DNA of 64,000 bases from Mycobacterium sp. 1245805.9 (lineage in GTDB: Bacteria > Actinomycetota > Actinomycetes > Mycobacteriales > Mycobacteriaceae), in assembly GCF_001672915.1 (NCBI RefSeq), contig NZ_LZKR01000216.1, positions 1 to 64,000 on the forward strand. Direction: 5' to 3'. Below, piece after piece: positions 62,261 to 64,000 of this stretch (within the stretch, counting starts at the first letter, position 1; each line of letters starts with the position of its first letter). Both the position numbers and the translations under genes were made by a program. The notes under the pieces were generated by a model. It worked only from the letters and a program-made list of their open reading frames with translations. It ran no database searches and was not told where the DNA came from.

Positions 62261-62536
62261 ATGGCGGTCTACGGGCTCCTGGCGAAGGCGGCGGGGACGG
62301 TGGTCACCGGCCTGGTCGGCGTGACGGCCTACGAGGTGGTGCGCAAGGCCGTGGCCAAGGCGCCGCTGCACGAGACGGCGGTGTCGGCGGCCGAGGTGGG
62401 GTTGCGCGGCACCCGCAGGGCCGAGGAGGCCGCCGAGTCGGCGCGCCTCAAGCTGGCCGACGTCATGGCCGAGGCGCGCGAACGCATCGGCGAGGAGGCG
62501 CCCACGCCGTCCGTCACCGACGCCCACGACCACTGA
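62261..62536 (+). CDS. pacL1: PacL1-type metallochaperone-like membrane protein (DUF1490)
   Basis: PacL1 (Rv3269) is a small membrane partner that stabilises the P-type ATPase CtpC and binds zinc through its C-terminal Asp/His motif. The 91-residue product has an N-terminal membrane helix (GLLAKAAGTVVTGLVGVTAYEVV), an amphipathic helix rich in Ala/Glu/Arg, and the end VTDAHDH, which is the metal-binding tail. ATG 62261 follows AGGAAGG at 9 bases; an earlier GTG is inside that site. ctpC starts 9 bases after its stop. It is immediately downstream of the PPE gene. Confidence 0.92.
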   Translation: MAVYGLLAKAAGTVVTGLVGVTAYEVVRKAVAKAPLHETAVSAAEVGLRGTRRAEEAAESARLKLADVMAEARERIGEEAPTPSVTDAHDH

Positions 62537-62545
62537 TCGCCTGAC

Positions 62546-64000
62546 ATGGGCCTCGCACTGGTTGTCAACGAGGCGCAACCCGAAGACCCTGCCCTGCAAG
62601 TGATTTCGGATGCGGCCGGACGCATTCGGGTTTCGGTCTCCTGGGTGCGCGCCAACTCGCGGCGCGCCGTGGCGGTCGAGGAGGCCGTCGCCAAGGTGGC
62701 GGGGGTGCGCGCCGTGCACGCCTACCCGCGCACCGGCTCGGTGGTCGTCTGGTATTCGCCCCGGCGCTGCGACACCACCGCGGTGCTGCGGGAGATCGAC
62801 GGCGCCGCCCAGGTCGCCGCGGAGCTGATCCCGGCGCGGGCGCCGCATTCGTCGGAGATTCGCAACACCGACGTGCTCCGCATGGTGATCGGCGGCGCGG
62901 CCCTGGCGCTGCTCGGCGTGCGCCGATACGTCTTCGCTCGGCCGCCGCTGCTCGGCCCGAGCGGGCGGCTGTTCGCCACCGGCGTCACCGTCTTCACCGG
63001 CTACCCCTTCCTGCGCGGCGCGCTCCGCTCGCTGCGCTCCGGCCGGGCCGGCACCGACGCGCTGGTCTCGGCGGCCACCGTGGCGAGCCTGGTGCTGCGC
63101 GAGAACGTCGTGGCCCTCACCGTGCTGTGGCTGCTCAACATCGGCGAGTACCTGCAGGACCTCACGCTGCGGCGGACCCGGCGCGCGATCTCGGAGTTGC
63201 TGCGCGGCAACCAGGACACCGCGTGGATCCGGTTGCCGGACGGCGAGATTCAGGTGCCCATCGACAGCGTCGAGATCGGCGACGAGGTGGTGGTGCACGA
63301 CCACGTCGCGATCCCGGTGGACGGCGAGGTGGTCGACGGCGAGGCGATCGTCGACCAGTCGGCGATCACCGGCGAGAACCTGCCCGTTTCCGTCATCGTC
63401 GGCGCCCGCGTGCACGCCGGCTCGGTCGTGGTGCGCGGGCGGCTGGTGGTGCGCGCCCACGCGGTCGGCAACCAGACCACCATCGGGCGCATCATCGCCC
63501 GGGTCGAAGAGGCGCAGCACGACCGGGCGCCGATCCAGACGGTCGGCGAAAACTTCTCCCGCCGTTTCGTTCCCACCTCGTTCATCGTCTCGGCCGTCAC
63601 CCTGGCCGTCACCGGCGACGTGCGCCGCGCGATGACGATGCTGCTGATCGCGTGCCCGTGCGCGGTGGGCCTGGCCACCCCGACCGCGATCAGCGCGGCG
63701 ATCGGCAACGGCGCGCGCCGCGGCATCCTGATCAAGGGCGGTTCCCACCTGGAACAGGCGGGCCAGGTCGACGCGATCGTGTTCGACAAGACCGGAACCT
63801 TGACCGTGGGCCGCCCGGTGGTCACCAACATCGTTGCGATGCACAAGGATTGGGAGCCGGAGCAGGTGCTGGCCTACGCGGCCAGCTCGGAGATCCACTC
63901 CCGCCATCCGCTGGCCGAGGCGGTGATCCGCTCGACCGAGGAACGCCACATCAGCATCCCGCCGCACGAGGAGTGCGAGGTGCTGGTGGGCATGGGCATG
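62546..64000 (+). CDS. ctpC: P1B-type metal-transporting ATPase CtpC (3' end beyond window)
   Basis: CtpC exports zinc (Mn2+ was also proposed) and protects mycobacteria in phagosomes. 485 residues are visible. A soluble front (about 1-105) is followed by membrane helices, the actuator with AITGENLPV (TGEN in place of TGES), the metal-site CPC at residues 370-372 (LLIACPCAVGLATPT) and the phosphorylation loop DKTGTLT with Asp414. The rest of the P and N domains lies outside. The N-terminal cytosolic region has no CxxC metal-binding motif, as in other CtpC. Operon with pacL1. Confidence 0.95.
   Translation, partial: MGLALVVNEAQPEDPALQVISDAAGRIRVSVSWVRANSRRAVAVEEAVAKVAGVRAVHAYPRTGSVVVWYSPRRCDTTAVLREIDGAAQVAAELIPARAPHSSEIRNTDVLRMVIGGAALALLGVRRYVFARPPLLGPSGRLFATGVTVFTGYPFLRGALRSLRSGRAGTDALVSAATVASLVLRENVVALTVLWLLNIGEYLQDLTLRRTRRAISELLRGNQDTAWIRLPDGEIQVPIDSVEIGDEVVVHDHVAIPVDGEVVDGEAIVDQSAITGENLPVSVIVGARVHAGSVVVRGRLVVRAHAVGNQTTIGRIIARVEEAQHDRAPIQTVGENFSRRFVPTSFIVSAVTLAVTGDVRRAMTMLLIACPCAVGLATPTAISAAIGNGARRGILIKGGSHLEQAGQVDAIVFDKTGTLTVGRPVVTNIVAMHKDWEPEQVLAYAASSEIHSRHPLAEAVIRSTEERHISIPPHEECEVLVGMGM

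Overview
The window is high-GC chromosomal DNA from a slow-growing, nontuberculous Mycobacterium. The evidence is its PE_PGRS and PPE genes, DUF222/13E12 protein, DesA3, MtrAB-LpqB, WhiB2, FbiAB and SecA1, together with GTG/TTG starts and strong GC bias. From memory of M. tuberculosis, gene order follows the interval Rv3226c to Rv3270 almost without break, so many assignments rest on both sequence motifs and synteny. The PE_PGRS gene argues against a typical M. avium. The species cannot be named from the sequence alone.

Layout. 0-5 kb: the end of a DUF222-HNH protein, an SRAP DNA-protein crosslink enzyme, aroA, an RsgA-type GTPase and an HxlR regulator. 5-10 kb: an HxlR-controlled-looking thiolase/NmrA/DUF302 group, a nitrilase-NTF2 pair, a secreted DUF732 protein and a hypothetical. 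10-16 kb: desA3 and its flavin/2Fe-2S reductase, each preceded by the same tandem operator, then an uncharacterised gene with ppk2, a WS/DGAT-like acyltransferase with an altered active site, and an Rv3235-like protein. 16-21 kb: a potassium block (KefB-like antiporter, KhtT-like regulator, Kup), then a GtrA protein and an MddA-like methyltransferase. 21.4-25.6 kb: a block that does not match the tuberculosis order as I remember it, holding an ABCG-like half transporter, a zinc-finger class III nucleotide cyclase and an HD-GYP/LuxR fusion. 25.7-38 kb: secA1, hpf, comF-like, LmeA-like, lpqB-mtrB-mtrA, tmk and sahH. 37.8-41.6 kb: alkB-rubA-rubB-tetR, joined by 4-base start/stop overlaps, and an amino-acid permease. 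41.7-47.4 kb: an FAD monooxygenase and mannose metabolism (manA, TobH-like, manB). 47.4-53.2 kb: a zincin-like protein, whiB2, fbiA-fbiB (coenzyme F420), mamA DNA methyltransferase and a Nudix hydrolase. 53.3-60.5 kb: a PE_PGRS gene, then cell-wall genes manC, wbbL, rmlD, lcp1 and a TIGR03089 protein. 60.6-64 kb: a PPE-PPW gene behind an IdeR-like iron box, then pacL1 and ctpC, which runs off the window.

How it fits together. Much of the window builds or maintains the envelope: oleate synthesis and acyl transfer, GDP-mannose and dTDP-rhamnose supply, the rhamnosyl linker, arabinogalactan attachment, Sec export, and the MtrAB system. The accessory interest lies in the 21-25 kb signalling block, the PE_PGRS insertion, the PPE gene beside the metal-transport operon, several unannotated operators, and at least three sorts of intergenic hairpin.
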